DNA of 64,000 bases from Nocardia speluncae NBRC 108251 (GTDB taxonomy: Bacteria > Actinomycetota > Actinomycetes > Mycobacteriales > Mycobacteriaceae): contig NZ_BDBZ01000001.1 in assembly GCF_001613245.1 (NCBI RefSeq), positions 604,076 to 668,075 on the forward strand, given 5' to 3'. Positions 62,207 through 64,000 of this stretch are shown piece by piece (positions within the stretch are counted from its first letter, which is position 1; every line of letters begins with the position of its first letter). The translations under genes were made by a program, and so were the position numbers. The notes below the pieces were generated by a model that saw nothing but the letters and a program-made list of their open reading frames with translations, made no database searches and was not told where the DNA came from.

Positions 62207-64000
62207 CTACGACCCGTTCCCGGCCGCCAGCGCCTTGGCCTCGCGGCGGCGGCGGTGCAGGATCGGCTCGGTGTAGCCGTTCGGCTGCGTGGTGCCCTCC
62301 AGGATCAGCTCTTTGGCAGCCTGGAACGCGACGCTCCCGGCGAAATCCGGAGCCATCGGACGGTACTCCGGGTCACCGGAGTTCTGCCGGTCCACCACCG
62401 GTGCCATCCGCTCCAAGCTGGCGACCACCTCATCAGTGCTGACCACGCCGTGCCGGAGCCAGTTGGCCATCAGCTGGCTGGAGATACGCAGGGTGGCACG
62501 ATCCTCCATGAGGGCAATATCGGAGATATCGGGGACCTTGGAGCAGCCCACGCCCTGATCGATCCAGCGCACCACGTAGCCCAGGATCGACTGCGAGTTG
62601 TTGTCCAGCTCCTGCTGCTTCTCCTCGTCGCTCCAGGTGGTATCAGCGGCCAGCGGGATCTCCAGGATCTCGTCGACACTCGCGCGGGCACCGCCCTTGG
62701 CGATCTCGGCCTGCCGCTTGAACACATCCACCAGGTGGTAATGGGTGGCGTGCAGGGTGGCCGCCGTCGGCGACGGCACCCAGGCGGTGGTCGCACCGGC
62801 CTTCGGATGGCCGATCTTCTGCTCGAGCATCCCGGCCATCAAGTCGGGCATGGCCCACATCCCCTTACCGATCTGCGCTTTTCCGGGCAGGCCCGCGGCG
62901 ATGCCGGTATCGACGTTCCAGTCCTCGTAGGCAAGGATCCAGCGCTGGGTCTTCATCTCGGCCTTGCGGATCATCGGACCCGCCAGCATCGAGGTGTGGA
63001 TCTCGTCGCCGGTGCGGTCCAGGAAGCCGGTGTTGATGAACACCACCCGGTCGGCGGCTGCGTCGATGCACGCCTTCAGATTCACCGTGGTGCGGCGTTC
63101 CTCGTCCATGATGCCGACCTTTAGGGTGTTGCGTGGCAGGTCCAGCACATCCTCGACGGCGGCGAAAAGGTCATTGGTGAACGCGACCTCATCCGGGCCG
63201 TGCATCTTCGGCTTCACGATGTACACCGAGCCGGTGCGGCTGTTGGACAGCGCCACATCGTCGCGCAGCGAATGCTTGGCGATGAGGGAGGTGAGGATGC
63301 CGTCCAGGATGCCCTCGGGCACCTCGTTGCCCTCGGCGTCGAGGATGGCGTCGCTGGTCATGAGATGACCGACGTTGCGGACGAACAGCAGCGAGCGGCC
63401 GTGCAACGCCAGCTCGGAACCGTCGAGCGCGGTGTAGACCCGGTCCGGATTCATGGTGCGGGTGAAGGTTTTACCGTTCTTGCTGACCTTTTCGGCGAGA
63501 TCGCCCTTCATCAGGCCCAGCCAGTTGCGGTAGCACAGGGTTTTGTCGTCGGCGTCGACCGCGGCGACCGAATCCTCGAAGTCCATGATCGTGGTAACCG
63601 CGGATTCGATGGCGCAATCCTTGACGCCGGCGGTATCGGTGCTGCCGATGGGCGATTCCGGATCGATCTGGATCTCGATGTGCAGGCCGTTGTGCTTCAA
63701 CAGGATCGCGCTGGGGGCAGCCGGGTCGCCGATATAGCCGACGAGCTGTCCGGCGTCCGCCAGGCCGATCGTGGTGCCGTCCTCGAGGCCGACCTCGAGC
63801 TCCCCGTCGACGATCGTGTACGAGGTGGACCCGATATGCGAACCGGTGATCAGAGTGACGGCGTCGTCGAGGAAATTACGCGCCCATTCGATGACCTTGT
63901 CACCGCGCACCTTGTTGTAGCCGGTGCCTTTTTCCGCACCGCCGGTCTCCGGGATGGCGTCGGTGCCGTAGAGCGCGTCGTAGAGCGAACCCCAGCGCGC
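62207..64000 (-). CDS. glcB: Malate synthase G, 5' end outside window
   Basis: The frame is open to the window edge, giving nearly 600 C-terminal codons of a protein usually about 720-740 long, so the start is upstream. It condenses glyoxylate and acetyl-CoA to malate in the glyoxylate shunt. Visible are [49 protein letters not shown] and [20 protein letters not shown], all typical of the G isoform. The C-terminus [18 protein letters not shown] is also conserved. The position beside Rv1841c-Rv1847-like genes matches Rv1837c. Confidence 0.95.
   Translation of the reverse strand, partial: ARWGSLYDALYGTDAIPETGGAEKGTGYNKVRGDKVIEWARNFLDDAVTLITGSHIGSTSYTIVDGELEVGLEDGTTIGLADAGQLVGYIGDPAAPSAILLKHNGLHIEIQIDPESPIGSTDTAGVKDCAIESAVTTIMDFEDSVAAVDADDKTLCYRNWLGLMKGDLAEKVSKNGKTFTRTMNPDRVYTALDGSELALHGRSLLFVRNVGHLMTSDAILDAEGNEVPEGILDGILTSLIAKHSLRDDVALSNSRTGSVYIVKPKMHGPDEVAFTNDLFAAVEDVLDLPRNTLKVGIMDEERRTTVNLKACIDAAADRVVFINTGFLDRTGDEIHTSMLAGPMIRKAEMKTQRWILAYEDWNVDTGIAAGLPGKAQIGKGMWAMPDLMAGMLEQKIGHPKAGATTAWVPSPTAATLHATHYHLVDVFKRQAEIAKGGARASVDEILEIPLAADTTWSDEEKQQELDNNSQSILGYVVRWIDQGVGCSKVPDISDIALMEDRATLRISSQLMANWLRHGVVSTDEVVASLERMAPVVDRQNSGDPEYRPMAPDFAGSVAFQAAKELILEGTTQPNGYTEPILHRRRREAKALAAGNGS

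Overview
The window is high-GC actinobacterial DNA from a mycolic-acid-producing member of the Mycobacteriales, most likely Nocardia or a close relative. The reasons are the fabG1-inhA pair, many GTG starts, 1-10 bp gene overlaps, IdeR-type iron boxes, and gene order that repeats two stretches of the Mycobacterium tuberculosis chromosome. M. tuberculosis locus numbers are quoted from memory of gene order, not from a search.

Left part (1-13 kb): a mixed set of metabolic genes. It holds a small membrane protein cut by the window edge, an SRPBCC protein, a zinc ribbon, a secreted esterase, 6-phosphogluconate dehydrogenase, a molybdopterin oxidoreductase, a Gfo/Idh/MocA oxidoreductase, a YjbQ protein, a sirtuin, an MHYT membrane sensor and a nucleoside hydrolase. 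At 4.8-5.7 kb are remnants of a divergent oxygenase (MpaB-like)/TetR pair whose facing 5' ends have been lost.

Central block A (13-46 kb) follows M. tuberculosis Rv1496-Rv1473 in order: meaB, mutB, mutA, TMEM64 protein, [inserted region], SPFH protein, NfeD protein, DUF3097 protein, Rv1486c-like protein, ferrochelatase, inhA, fabG1, VWA protein, DUF58 protein, moxR, Rv1476-like protein, acn, acnR-like regulator, [inserted genes], Rv1473A-like HTH protein and ABC-F ATPase. The insert between the TMEM64 and SPFH genes has a truncated BcsB-like gene and a tight three-gene unit: a Tat/lipobox solute-binding protein, a single-chain MalF-MalG-like double permease, and a membrane-anchored TPR protein, with no ATPase. 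The insert after acnR has a cupin gene with a perfect AT-rich palindrome, a thioesterase, and a two-gene ATP-grasp peptide-modification candidate (graspetide-like). The ripA-ripB cell-wall hydrolases expected between moxR and the Rv1476 homologue are absent.

Right block B (47-64 kb) follows Rv1847-Rv1837c: PaaI thioesterase, blaI, M56 peptidase, guaB1, two CNNM/CBS membrane proteins and malate synthase G (cut by the right edge). Between the thioesterase and blaI lies an IdeR-box promoter followed by a structured RNA of about 100 nt with a terminator. Position and orientation match the mycobacterial iron-sparing sRNA MrsI. A second IdeR box drives an inserted FhuF-like gene. Other accessory genes here are a DEAD-box helicase, a DNA glycosylase, a secreted LVIVD protein, a second MHYT protein and an orphan HypX (hydrogenase maturation) gene.

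Functionally the window links propionate/odd-chain catabolism (MutAB-MeaB), the TCA and glyoxylate cycles (acn, glcB), mycolate synthesis (FabG1-InhA), haem synthesis and iron economy. I saw no insertion sequence, prophage, CRISPR array, tRNA or rRNA.
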